Positions 24,935 to 32,497 of a DNA stretch of 64,000 nt are shown piece after piece; within the stretch, counting starts at the first letter, position 1; each line of letters begins with the position of its first letter. The DNA lies in assembly GCF_013409625.1 (NCBI RefSeq), contig NZ_JACCBF010000001.1:3165001-3229000 (forward strand), given 5' to 3'. The position numbers and the translations under genes are program-made. This stretch comes from Nocardioides kongjuensis (GTDB taxonomy: Bacteria; Actinomycetota; Actinomycetes; Propionibacteriales; Nocardioidaceae). The notes below the pieces were generated by a model that saw only the letters and a program-made list of their open reading frames with translations, searched no databases and had not been told where the DNA came from.

Positions 24935-25243
24935 TCAGATGGAGATGAGGACCTCGGCGACCGAGCCGGTCTGCGCCTGGACGACGCGGTCGACCGGGTC
25001 GGCCTTGGGAGCCAGGGTCCGCAGGGTCCACTGGCCGTCGCCGGCGAAGAACCGGAAGTGGCCCGTGGCGGAGGTCGGGACCTCCGCGGTGAACTCGCCG
25101 GACTTGTCGAGCAGCCGCACGTAGGCGCTCGCCACCGGGGTGGCGTCCTCGCCCGTGCCGCGCACGACCTGGCCCTGGATCACGGCCTCCTTGGCGACGT
25201 TGACGCCGTCAAGCGACAGGCCGCCGACCTTCGCGCCGCACAT
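24935..25243 (-). CDS. DUF1416 domain protein (SseC-like)
   Basis: A 102-residue beta-sandwich-like protein starting MCGAKVGGLSLDGVNV. The N-terminal MCG and the body VIQGQVVRGTGEDATPVASAYVRLLDK match mycobacterial SseC1/SseC2, which are always encoded directly after CysA-type thiosulfate sulfurtransferase. The initiator Cys at position 2 is conserved and may carry sulfur. ATG overlaps the sulfurtransferase stop by one base. Exact role unknown. Confidence 0.88.
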   Translation of the reverse strand: MCGAKVGGLSLDGVNVAKEAVIQGQVVRGTGEDATPVASAYVRLLDKSGEFTAEVPTSATGHFRFFAGDGQWTLRTLAPKADPVDRVVQAQTGSVAEVLISI

Positions 25244-26091
25244 CAGGCGTCACCGGGCTCGTCGCCGAGCGCGATCGGGACGCCGACGAGGGAGCCGTAC
25301 TCGGTCCACGAGCCGTCGTAGTTCTTGACGTTCTTCTTGCCGAGCAGCTCCTGCAGCACGAACCAGGTCAGCGAGGAGCGCTCACCGATGCGGCACAGCG
25401 CGATGGTGTCCTTGTCCTCGTCGAAGCCGACCTCGGCGTACAGCGCCTGCAGCTCCTCGCCCGACTTGAAGGTGCCGTCGTCGTTGGCGTTCTTGCTCCA
25501 CGGGACGTTGACCGAGGTCGGGATGTGGCCGGCGCGCTGCGACTGCTCCTGCGGGAGGTGGGCCGGGGCGAGGAGGCGACCGGCGTACTCGTCGGGGCTG
25601 CGCACGTCGACCAGGTTCTGCGCACCGATCGCGGCGACGACGTCGTCGCGGAAGGCGCGGATGGAGCGGTCCTGCTCCTGGGCGGTGTACGACGTCTCGG
25701 CGCGCTGCGGCAGCTCGTCGGTCAGCTCGCGGCTGTCGAGCTCCCACTTCTTGCGGCCGCCGTCCATGAGCTTGACGTCCTGGTGGCCGTACAGCTTGAA
25801 GTACCAGTACGCGTAGGCCGCGAACCAGTTGTTGTTGCCGCCGTAGAGGATCACGGTGTCGTCGTTGGCGACGCCACGCGAGGACAGCAGCGCCTCGAAC
25901 TGCTCCTTGTTGACGAAGTCACGACGGACCTGGTCCTGGAGGTCGGTGGTCCAGTCGAGCTTGATGGCGCCCTTGATGTGACCCTTGTCGTAGGCCGTGG
26001 TGTCCTCGTCGACCTCGATGATGACGACCTTGTCGGCGCCGAGGTTGTCCTCGACCCACTGGGTGGAGACGAGCGAATTCTCGCGGCTCAT
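25243..26091 (-). CDS. Thiosulfate sulfurtransferase (two-domain rhodanese, CysA2/SseA type)
   Basis: A 282-residue tandem rhodanese. The N-terminal domain is inactive, and the C-terminal domain carries the active-site loop ALCRIGERSSLTWFVLQ (Cys-Arg-Ile-Gly-Glu-Arg). It transfers sulfane sulfur from thiosulfate to a thiol acceptor. ATG 26091 follows AAGGA. A 163-base leader separates it from a Cys-rich leader peptide gene, suggesting attenuation by cysteine supply. It is co-transcribed with DUF1416. Confidence 0.93.
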   Translation of the reverse strand: MSRENSLVSTQWVEDNLGADKVVIIEVDEDTTAYDKGHIKGAIKLDWTTDLQDQVRRDFVNKEQFEALLSSRGVANDDTVILYGGNNNWFAAYAYWYFKLYGHQDVKLMDGGRKKWELDSRELTDELPQRAETSYTAQEQDRSIRAFRDDVVAAIGAQNLVDVRSPDEYAGRLLAPAHLPQEQSQRAGHIPTSVNVPWSKNANDDGTFKSGEELQALYAEVGFDEDKDTIALCRIGERSSLTWFVLQELLGKKNVKNYDGSWTEYGSLVGVPIALGDEPGDA

Positions 26092-26223
26092 GCTGATTCC
26101 TTACTGGTGTTCGCGTGGTGGTTGCGATGGTGCGGTACGACGGACGGTGCTGGTGTGGCAGCACGACGAACGCGCAGGACGACGCCTGGGCGCGCGACAG
26201 CGCCACGAGAAGCGACGGGCGAT

Positions 26224-26238
26224 CCGGCAGAGAGCCGG
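26224..26238 (-). promoter_or_regulatory. Hairpin between leader peptide and sulfurtransferase gene
   Basis: CCGGC / GCCGG with a 5-base loop, starting about 17 bases after the leader-peptide stop. A candidate element of an attenuator; the rest of the 163-base leader is not resolved by eye. Confidence 0.4.
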
Positions 26239-26254
26239 GAGACTCAGAGACCCG

Positions 26255-26335
26255 TCAGCAGGGTCGACACAGCGCCGAGCTGACGCGGCAGTTGTCCACC
26301 GCGCGCCGCTTGGTCAGCAGCAGGGTCGTCGACAT
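26255..26335 (-). CDS. Cys-rich leader peptide of the sulfurtransferase operon
   Basis: A 26-residue peptide MSTTLLLTKRRAVDNCRVSS followed by ALCRPC. The RR-VD-CRVSSALCR pattern matches actinobacterial leader peptides found before sulfur-metabolism genes, with Cys codons clustered at the end (positions 16, 23 and 26, the last just before the stop). ATG 26335 lies 7 bases after TAGGCT, so it is leaderless. In mycobacteria, leaderless Cys-rich short ORFs act as cysteine-responsive attenuators; the same is inferred here. It is too short for normal gene callers. Confidence 0.75.
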   Translation of the reverse strand: MSTTLLLTKRRAVDNCRVSSALCRPC

Positions 26336-26342
26336 GGGGAAG

Positions 26343-26348
26343 AGCCTA
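26343..26348 (-). promoter_or_regulatory. Leaderless -10 hexamer for the Cys leader peptide operon
   Basis: TAGGCT on the minus strand, then 7 bases, then ATG 26335. The only visible promoter for leader peptide, sulfurtransferase and DUF1416. Confidence 0.65.
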
Positions 26349-26413
26349 GGCGGCTTTCCCGGATCCACGAACTCGCCTTCCCGAATGTTGAGACGGCTAT
26401 CCATATAATGAGA

Positions 26414-26429
26414 CCGGCCGCCCGGCCGG
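26414..26429 (-). terminator. Terminator of the LamG/metallophosphatase gene
   Basis: CCGGCC / GGCCGG stem with a 4-base loop, followed on the minus strand by the AT-rich run TCTCATTATATGG, 46 bases after the stop. Confidence 0.65.
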
Positions 26430-26474
26430 GCCCGTGGACCCGACCGGACGGCGCTCGTCAGGACAGCCGTGAGG

Positions 26475-29400
26475 TCAGCGCTTGCGGAAGCTCACCACCG
26501 CCTTGTCGGCCGCGTACGCCGCGCTTCCGGCGTACGCCGCCCGCACCTTCCAGGTGCCCGGCGCGAGCCGGACCCTGCAGGTCGCGACCCCGTTCGTGAC
26601 GGCCGCCACGCACAGGGTGCGCCCGCCGGCGCGGAACACCACCTGGCCGGTGGCGCCCGGGGAGACCTTCGCCTTCAGCACCACCTTCACCCCGCGGGCG
26701 AGGGACGCCCGGGCGACCTTCGCCCTGAGCCGCGGGTCGGCCTTGGCCGCCACCGCGGCGTCCGCGACCCTCAGCACGAACGAGCGCTGCGACTCCTGGT
26801 GCGCCTCGTCGCCGACGTACGACGCCACGACCACGTAGTCGCCCGGCGGCGGCAGCGTCGCGACGGTGCACGACGCCGTGCCGTTCGCGGCCATCGCCTC
26901 GCAGAGCACCTCCTCGCCGTTGAGGAAGCGGACCAGGCCCGTGGCCGTCGCGGGGGTGACCCTGGCGCTCAGCGTGGCCTGCTGGCCGAAGGTCACCGAC
27001 GCGTTGCCCACGGTGACCGACGTGGCGGAGCGGGTGTCGGCGACCTCGACCACGCGCACGACGCGGGTGGCGATCGCCTGGTTCCCGTTCCGGTCCCCCA
27101 CCACGTAGGTCAGCGCGTAGCTGCCGGCGGTGTCGGTGTCGACCTCGCCGACCACGTCGATCTCGGCGGTCAGGTCCCCGTCGGCCTCGTCGGACGCGGT
27201 CACGCCGGCGAGCTCGTCGAACGTCTCGCCGACCTCCACCGTCGTGTCCTCGGGCACCGAGATGGTCGGCGGCTTCACGTCCGTGCCGGCGGCGGTCGCC
27301 CGGAACACCGTGCCGAACTGGCGGATCGAGCCGATCTGGACACCGGAGGCGGTGCGGCTCTCGGCCGTCCACGCGTAGACCTCGCCCTCGGCCAGGCCGG
27401 CCCAGGTGACGGTCGCGGGCCAGCCCGACCTCGCCGTCTGCACGCCGATCGCCTCCTCCGTCGGGGTGACCACCGTCAGCCCGTCGGTCGAGAAGGTCGT
27501 GCTCCGGCTGGACAGGTCGACCGGGAGGGTCAGGTTGTCCTCGGCGCTGTTGTAGCGCTTGCGGTCGTCGTACTCGGTCGCACCGAAGTCGTCGAAGTGC
27601 GGCGAGTAGGTGTCGATGCTGACCTCGGAGCGGTCGACGTCGAACTGGAGCAGCCGCAGCCAGCTGGCACCGAGCTGGAGCAGGTCGCCGGCCTTGTGGT
27701 CGGTGTCGCCGTCTCCGTCGAGGTCGATGTTGCCGGCCCCGTCGACCTTCTCGGGCCACAGCTCTCCCGCGGACACCTTGTAGAACTGGTAGTCGGCCAG
27801 CAGCTCGACGACGTTGTGCTGCACCGTCGCGCCGACGCCCGTCTTCAGGTTGGTCCCGACGCCGTGCTCGTGGCCGGCGAGGATCAGGAAGACGTTCGGG
27901 TTGGCGCTGACCACCTCGTCGTACAGCTTCGAGCCGTCGCCGGAGAAGCTCGCCCCCCGGCCGTCCTTGGCCGTCGACGGCGCGAGGTAGGCGTGCGTGA
28001 GCAGGATGCCGTTGCGGTCGGGGTAGCGCTCGAACACCGAGCTGGCCCAGTCCGCCTCGGCCTGCGTGACGCCGTACGACAGCCCGACCGCGACGAAGTC
28101 GAGGCCGCCGGCGGAGAACAGCACGTAGTTGTTCTGGTTGTCCTGGCCGGGCGTGCTGACGTCGCCCTGGCTGTCGGTCGTCTCGTCCCAGGCGTGGTAC
28201 GACGCACCGCTCGGCCAGCCCTGAGCGGCCGTGTAGTAGCGGTTCGGCCCGTAGTAGCGGTTGAACCGCGAGGTGGGACCGGTCTCGTTGCCGAGCTGGT
28301 TGTCGTGGTTGCCCGCGATCACCTGGTTGGGGATGCCCGAGCCGTCGAGCGTGGCCTGGGCGCCGGAGGTGAACTCGAACTCGCGGGTGACCTGCTCGTC
28401 CAGGCCCGGGTAGAGCAGCTGGCCGGAGCCGTTCGTCGCGAGGGGGTTGTTGTAGTCGTTCTCGATGACGTCACCGGTGTGCCCGGCCCAGGCGATCTTG
28501 CGCGGCCCGGCCTGCTGGGCGATCCAGTCGGTCGTCGCACGGTAGGCCTTGGCCCAGATCGCCTGCTCCTCGGCCAGCATCTGGTCGGCCGGCTCGACGA
28601 CGCCGTCCCAGTCGTCGTACGTGCCACCGGCCGCGCCCTCGGCGAGGTACTGCGTGTCGGTGAAGTGGGCCAGCGAGAAGTCGTAGTCCTCCGGGTCCTC
28701 GAACCTGTCCTTCGACGCCGCGGCGGTGCCGTCGCGCGGAGCGAGGTCGTCGGCGAACGGGTCGGTGCCGAGCACCAGCAGGTGCACGGTTCCGTCGTCG
28801 ACGAACGCCGGGCGCAGCACGGCGTTGAGGACGGTGTCCCCGTCGCGCACACCGCGCGCGGTGGCCAGCTCGACCCAGGCGGAGGCCTGGGTGCTCCAGG
28901 CCCGCAACGTGACCGACCGCTCGGGGTCGACGACGCCCTTCCACACGACCTGCTGACCGGCGACGGCCGCGCCGACCTCGACGTCGAAGCGCTGGAACGG
29001 CAGGTCGCCGCTGGTGGCGCTGGACTCCGCGTCGCCGTCGTCGGGCACGAGGCGGCCGGTGATCGGCTGCTCCTGCTCGTGGTCGAACTCGAGGGTGGTC
29101 GGGACCTTCCTCACGACGCCCTGGACGCCACCGTCGGCGACGGTCGCGGTGGCCCTGCGGAAGGTGGTGGTGACGTCGCTGCCGTCGGGGCTGGTCGCGA
29201 TCGCGGAGAGCTGGACGACGCCCTTGCCCTCGCCGGAGCCGGTGCCGCCGCCGGCGGGGATGGTGTCGGACACGAAGGGGATCTCGAAGGAGACCGGCTT
29301 GCCGAACACGTCGACCGCGGTGGCGGTGATCTTGTGTGCACCGGCCTGCAGCCCGGCGCCGACCTGATCGCCCTCGGCGACCGGCTTGCCGTCGAGCAGG

Positions 29401-30935
29401 TAGGTCCAGCCCGTGGCGTTGTCCTCGTGCGCGATGTCGAGGTCGAGCTCGACGGGCGAGGACAGGTGCGCGCCGGGCGCGGGCACCGAGCCGTCGAGGC
29501 GGACGCCGGCGTCGGGGTGCTCGCCGAAGGCGGCGATGTCGAGCGCCTTGATCTCGGTGTCGTTGAGGGCACGCCCGTAGATGCGGGCGTTGGCGATCTT
29601 GCCGGTGGTGTAGAACTGCGCAGCAGCGTTGGGACCCGAGTCGCCACCGACGGTCCAGGCCCGGGCGGTTGCGTTGGGCAGGGTCAGCGCGCCGGTGGCC
29701 GGCGTCGTCGCGGCGAGTGCACCGTCGACGTACAGCCTGATCTCGGTGCCGGTCCACACGCCGACGACGTGGTACCAGCGGCCGGGACTGATCACCGCGC
29801 GGGCGGTCTTGTAGCCACCGCCGATGTGGGCCATCAGGCCGACCTTGTCCTCGTTGACGTAGATCGAGTAGCCGCCGGCCTCCTTGCCGGAGCAGACCGA
29901 CGCCTCGGTGCTGGCCGGCAGCGGGCCGTCGTACCGGAAGGTGCACTCGATGCTGACCGCGGAGCTGATCTGGCTCCAGTGCGGCGTGAGCGCGTAACCG
30001 TAGGCGTCGTCACCGGTGAGGGTCACGACGTCGCGGTCGAGGGCGTTGTCGTGCCCGATCGTCGGGCTGCCGAAGGACTTGATCGCGAGGTCGCGGACCC
30101 GGTCCTTCGGCGTGCCGTCGGCGAAGTCGACGTCGAGGACGTCGGCCTGCGGCGTCGGGACGGCGGTGTCCCACTGCGCCGCGAGCGCCTTCACCTCGTC
30201 CGCCGTGACGGCCCGGGAGAAGACACCGGAGGCGGCGAAGGTGCTCGGCGGGGCGGGCTGGCCGATGCCCGTGGGGCCGGCGTCCGCTCCGACGACGAAG
30301 CGCCGCGACGTGGTCGCGGGGAAGGTCAGGGCACCGGTGGCCGCCGTGGTCTGGGCGAGCTGGCCGTTGACGTACAGCCTGATCTGGCTGCCGTCCCAGG
30401 TCGCGACCGCGTGGTACCAGCGGTTGCCCTCGATCGGCGTCAGCGCGCTCTTGTAGCCGCCGCCGACGTGGGCCATGAAGCCGAGGTTCGGGCCGTTGAC
30501 GTACATCGAGATGCCGCCGGCCTCCTTGTCGGAGCACAGGTCCTTCTCACCGGTGACCGGCATCGCGGTGTCGATGCGGAACACGCACTCGACGCTGAGG
30601 CCGGTCGTGAGCTTGCTCCACTGGTCCTCGAACGGGAAGCCGATCGCGTCGTCGACGCCGTCCACGGTCATGACCGGGCCCTGCTTGGCGTCGGTGCCGA
30701 AGGTCGGGGTGCCGTAGGTGATCGGCGCGAGCGACTGGGCCGCGTCCGTCGGGACGCCGCCCGGGAAGGCGACGTCGAGGACGTCGGGGGTCGGTGCTGC
30801 TTCGGCAGCCGCTGGCGCCTCGGGCAGCAGCGTCGGGGCGGTGGGCGGCGCGGCCTGGCTCGGGGTGGCCAGCAGGCCACCCGAGGCGACGGTCACGGCG
30901 ACCACGGAGGTCGCGAGCAGCCGGAGCCTGCGCAT
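26475..30935 (-). CDS. Large secreted protein: two LamG domains, calcineurin-like phosphoesterase, Ig-like repeats
   Basis: A 1486-residue exported protein. The signal peptide ends near SQAA (about 30). Two LamG/concanavalin-like domains (about 50-260 and 264-470) each contain a G-G-I/Y-x-x-Y-V-N core and RWYH. After a linker region, a metallophosphoesterase spans about 750-1110 with HFTDTQYL, WAGHTGDVIEND, AGNHDNQ, THAYLAPS and AGHEHG supplying the metal ligands. A DUF5011-type Ig domain (about 1222-1297) and two further Ig-like domains finish the protein. No LPXTG or C-terminal helix is seen, so it is released or held by its domains. The LamG pair probably binds glycans; substrate may be nucleotides or phosphodiesters. 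Confidence 0.9.
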   Translation of the reverse strand: MRRLRLLATSVVAVTVASGGLLATPSQAAPPTAPTLLPEAPAAAEAAPTPDVLDVAFPGGVPTDAAQSLAPITYGTPTFGTDAKQGPVMTVDGVDDAIGFPFEDQWSKLTTGLSVECVFRIDTAMPVTGEKDLCSDKEAGGISMYVNGPNLGFMAHVGGGYKSALTPIEGNRWYHAVATWDGSQIRLYVNGQLAQTTAATGALTFPATTSRRFVVGADAGPTGIGQPAPPSTFAASGVFSRAVTADEVKALAAQWDTAVPTPQADVLDVDFADGTPKDRVRDLAIKSFGSPTIGHDNALDRDVVTLTGDDAYGYALTPHWSQISSAVSIECTFRYDGPLPASTEASVCSGKEAGGYSIYVNEDKVGLMAHIGGGYKTARAVISPGRWYHVVGVWTGTEIRLYVDGALAATTPATGALTLPNATARAWTVGGDSGPNAAAQFYTTGKIANARIYGRALNDTEIKALDIAAFGEHPDAGVRLDGSVPAPGAHLSSPVELDLDIAHEDNATGWTYLLDGKPVAEGDQVGAGLQAGAHKITATAVDVFGKPVSFEIPFVSDTIPAGGGTGSGEGKGVVQLSAIATSPDGSDVTTTFRRATATVADGGVQGVVRKVPTTLEFDHEQEQPITGRLVPDDGDAESSATSGDLPFQRFDVEVGAAVAGQQVVWKGVVDPERSVTLRAWSTQASAWVELATARGVRDGDTVLNAVLRPAFVDDGTVHLLVLGTDPFADDLAPRDGTAAASKDRFEDPEDYDFSLAHFTDTQYLAEGAAGGTYDDWDGVVEPADQMLAEEQAIWAKAYRATTDWIAQQAGPRKIAWAGHTGDVIENDYNNPLATNGSGQLLYPGLDEQVTREFEFTSGAQATLDGSGIPNQVIAGNHDNQLGNETGPTSRFNRYYGPNRYYTAAQGWPSGASYHAWDETTDSQGDVSTPGQDNQNNYVLFSAGGLDFVAVGLSYGVTQAEADWASSVFERYPDRNGILLTHAYLAPSTAKDGRGASFSGDGSKLYDEVVSANPNVFLILAGHEHGVGTNLKTGVGATVQHNVVELLADYQFYKVSAGELWPEKVDGAGNIDLDGDGDTDHKAGDLLQLGASWLRLLQFDVDRSEVSIDTYSPHFDDFGATEYDDRKRYNSAEDNLTLPVDLSSRSTTFSTDGLTVVTPTEEAIGVQTARSGWPATVTWAGLAEGEVYAWTAESRTASGVQIGSIRQFGTVFRATAAGTDVKPPTISVPEDTTVEVGETFDELAGVTASDEADGDLTAEIDVVGEVDTDTAGSYALTYVVGDRNGNQAIATRVVRVVEVADTRSATSVTVGNASVTFGQQATLSARVTPATATGLVRFLNGEEVLCEAMAANGTASCTVATLPPPGDYVVVASYVGDEAHQESQRSFVLRVADAAVAAKADPRLRAKVARASLARGVKVVLKAKVSPGATGQVVFRAGGRTLCVAAVTNGVATCRVRLAPGTWKVRAAYAGSAAYAADKAVVSFRKR

Positions 30936-30961
30936 CGGTCGTGCGGGCACGACGGGTCTCC

Positions 30962-31606
30962 TCAGGGGTTGGGGGTGGTGGGAGTTGCCCGTCGCCGGCG
31001 CCGGGCCACGAGGGTCCCGGCGAGGGCGACGAGGAGCACGGCGCCGAGAACACCGCCGATCTGGAGGGCAGCGCTGCTGCCGGTGCCGCTGGTCGTCGTG
31101 CTGCTGACGGCGGTCGTGGTCGTGGCACCGAGGGCCCAGTCGTGGGTGGGCGCGTCGGCCCCGTAGACCTGGTGCTGGCCGTCGGGTCCCGTCGCGAGGG
31201 TGCGGTACGCCGGGTGCAGGTCGGTGAGGGTGCTCACCGTGAGCGTGGCGACCGCCGCCGGCTGCGGGCAGGTGAACACGAGGTCGGCCCCGTCGGCGAT
31301 CAGGTCGCCCGAGGCCTCGACCCGGCCGGGGCAGTCCCGGCCGCCGGCGGCCACCTCGACGTGCTCGAGCAGGTAGGCGTGGACCTCCGGGGCCTGCTGG
31401 ACGAGGGCGGCGTCGCCGTCGTCGTACTCGATGGCGCCGTCGAGCATCACCCGGTCCTCGGGCAGCACACCGAGGTGGATCCCGAGCAGGGTCAGGTCGT
31501 CTGCGGCGCCGACCTTCCACGTCACGTGGACGACCGCGGGGTCGGAGGCATCCGGGGCGACCTCGACGGTCTGCGGGTCGCCGAACGGGTGGGCTGCCGG
31601 GGTCAC
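30962..31606 (-). CDS. NicO partner protein with C-terminal membrane anchor
   Basis: A 214-residue protein. The start TPAAHPFGDPQTVEV resembles the mature N-terminus of secreted domains paired with NicO transporters (AHP-G pattern). A Cys pair (DCPG, FTCPQ) and a Thr/Ser-rich stretch precede a helix (GGVLGAVLLVALAGTLVA) and an RRRRR stop-transfer. Oddly, GTG 31606, which overlaps the nicO stop by 4 bases, leaves no signal peptide. Either the start is wrong or export uses another route. It may pass metal to the transporter. Confidence 0.6.
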   Translation of the reverse strand: MTPAAHPFGDPQTVEVAPDASDPAVVHVTWKVGAADDLTLLGIHLGVLPEDRVMLDGAIEYDDGDAALVQQAPEVHAYLLEHVEVAAGGRDCPGRVEASGDLIADGADLVFTCPQPAAVATLTVSTLTDLHPAYRTLATGPDGQHQVYGADAPTHDWALGATTTTAVSSTTTSGTGSSAALQIGGVLGAVLLVALAGTLVARRRRRATPTTPNP

Positions 31607-32388
31607 GTCGCGGCCACCAGCTGCCCGACCGCGCTCGTGGTGACCACGCAGCCGATCACGGTGATGCTCGCCGCCGCGAGCACCGGGGCGATCCGGGTGG
31701 CAACGGCGACGACGGCCCGGGACTCGGCCGCGCGGACCACGACGCCGCGCCCGGCCAGGGCGAGCAGGCCGACCCCGAACAGGACCGTCGCCAGCCCCAG
31801 CCCGAAGGTGATGACGAGCAGCAGCGCGAACCCGGAGCGGCCGGTGAAGATGCCGGTCACCAGGACCAGGAAGGCAGCGGGGGACGGGGTCAGGCCGCCG
31901 GACATGCCGAGCAGCACCAGGCCCGGCCGGCTCGGTCCCTCGGTGTGGCCGTGACCGTGGCCGTGACCGTGGCCGTGACCGTGACCGTGTCCGTGTCCGT
32001 GTCCGTGTCCGTGTCCGTGTCCGTGGCCCCCGCTACGGAGGTGGCGAGCGAACAGCCAGACCCCGACGCCGACGACCATCAGCCCGGCGGCCAACTGCAG
32101 CCCGCTGGTCAGCTCCTGCAGCGAGAGCAGGTCCGAGAGCGACAGGAACGTCCAGGCGAGGGCGACGACGAGCACCGACACGGTGTGCATGACCGCGACC
32201 GAGGCGCCCAGCCAGGCGGCGTCGCGGACCTTGCCGTCCGCGCCGACCAGGTACGCCGCGGCCAGGCTCTTGCCGTGGCCGGGGCCGACGGCGTGCGCGG
32301 CACCGGCCGCGAAGGCGAGCAGGAACGCCACGGGCACGAAGCCGGGCGAGCCGACGAGGTCGACCAGGCGGTCGTCGAGGGAGGGCAC
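31603..32388 (-). CDS. NicO/RcnA-type nickel/cobalt transporter with (His-Gly)n loop
   Basis: A 261-residue membrane protein with about six helices. The NicO signature AHAVGPGHGKSLAAAYLVG is at about residues 30-50 and GGLTPSPAAFLVL marks the second half. The central cytoplasmic or external loop contains about 14 consecutive His-Gly units, a strong metal-binding segment. RcnA relatives export Ni/Co; other NicO proteins import. Start GTG 32388; a GAGGTGAG lies about 12 bases upstream. It is coupled to the partner gene. Confidence 0.85.
   Translation of the reverse strand: MPSLDDRLVDLVGSPGFVPVAFLLAFAAGAAHAVGPGHGKSLAAAYLVGADGKVRDAAWLGASVAVMHTVSVLVVALAWTFLSLSDLLSLQELTSGLQLAAGLMVVGVGVWLFARHLRSGGHGHGHGHGHGHGHGHGHGHGHGHGHGHTEGPSRPGLVLLGMSGGLTPSPAAFLVLVTGIFTGRSGFALLLVITFGLGLATVLFGVGLLALAGRGVVVRAAESRAVVAVATRIAPVLAAASITVIGCVVTTSAVGQLVAAT
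31945..32028 (-). repeat. Hexanucleotide tandem repeat encoding (Gly-His)14
   Basis: Fourteen in-frame 6-bp units of GTG plus ACC, GCC or TCC as read on the plus strand. Six successive identical GTGTCC units lie at one end. Slippage would change loop length by whole His-Gly pairs without a frameshift. Confidence 0.9.
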
Positions 32389-32475
32389 GGGCAGTCATGC
32401 TCACCTCGCCCGGTGACGTCAACGGCGTTGAACGGTGGCCCTGCGGTGTCCCGAAGGTAAAGAGAAGCGGAAACC

Positions 32476-32497
32476 CCTCACCAAGTCTTCGGCGAGG
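32476..32497 (-). terminator. Terminator of the DUF4012 gene
   Basis: CCTCACCAAG and CTTCGGCGAGG pair with small bulges. On the minus strand the stem directly follows the stop and is trailed by GGTTTCCGCTTCTCTTT. Confidence 0.65.

Noticed and set aside
26404..26409. Perfect TATAAT as a plus-strand promoter
   Set aside because: No plus-strand gene follows. It lies in the AT-rich tail of the LamG terminator, and no matching -35 is seen.
26469..31166. A 1565-codon open frame on the plus strand opposite the LamG gene
   Set aside because: Composition is that of an antisense frame in GC-rich DNA (Arg/Gly/Val/Asp rich, no domain). The minus-strand frame has signal peptide, LamG and phosphoesterase motifs.
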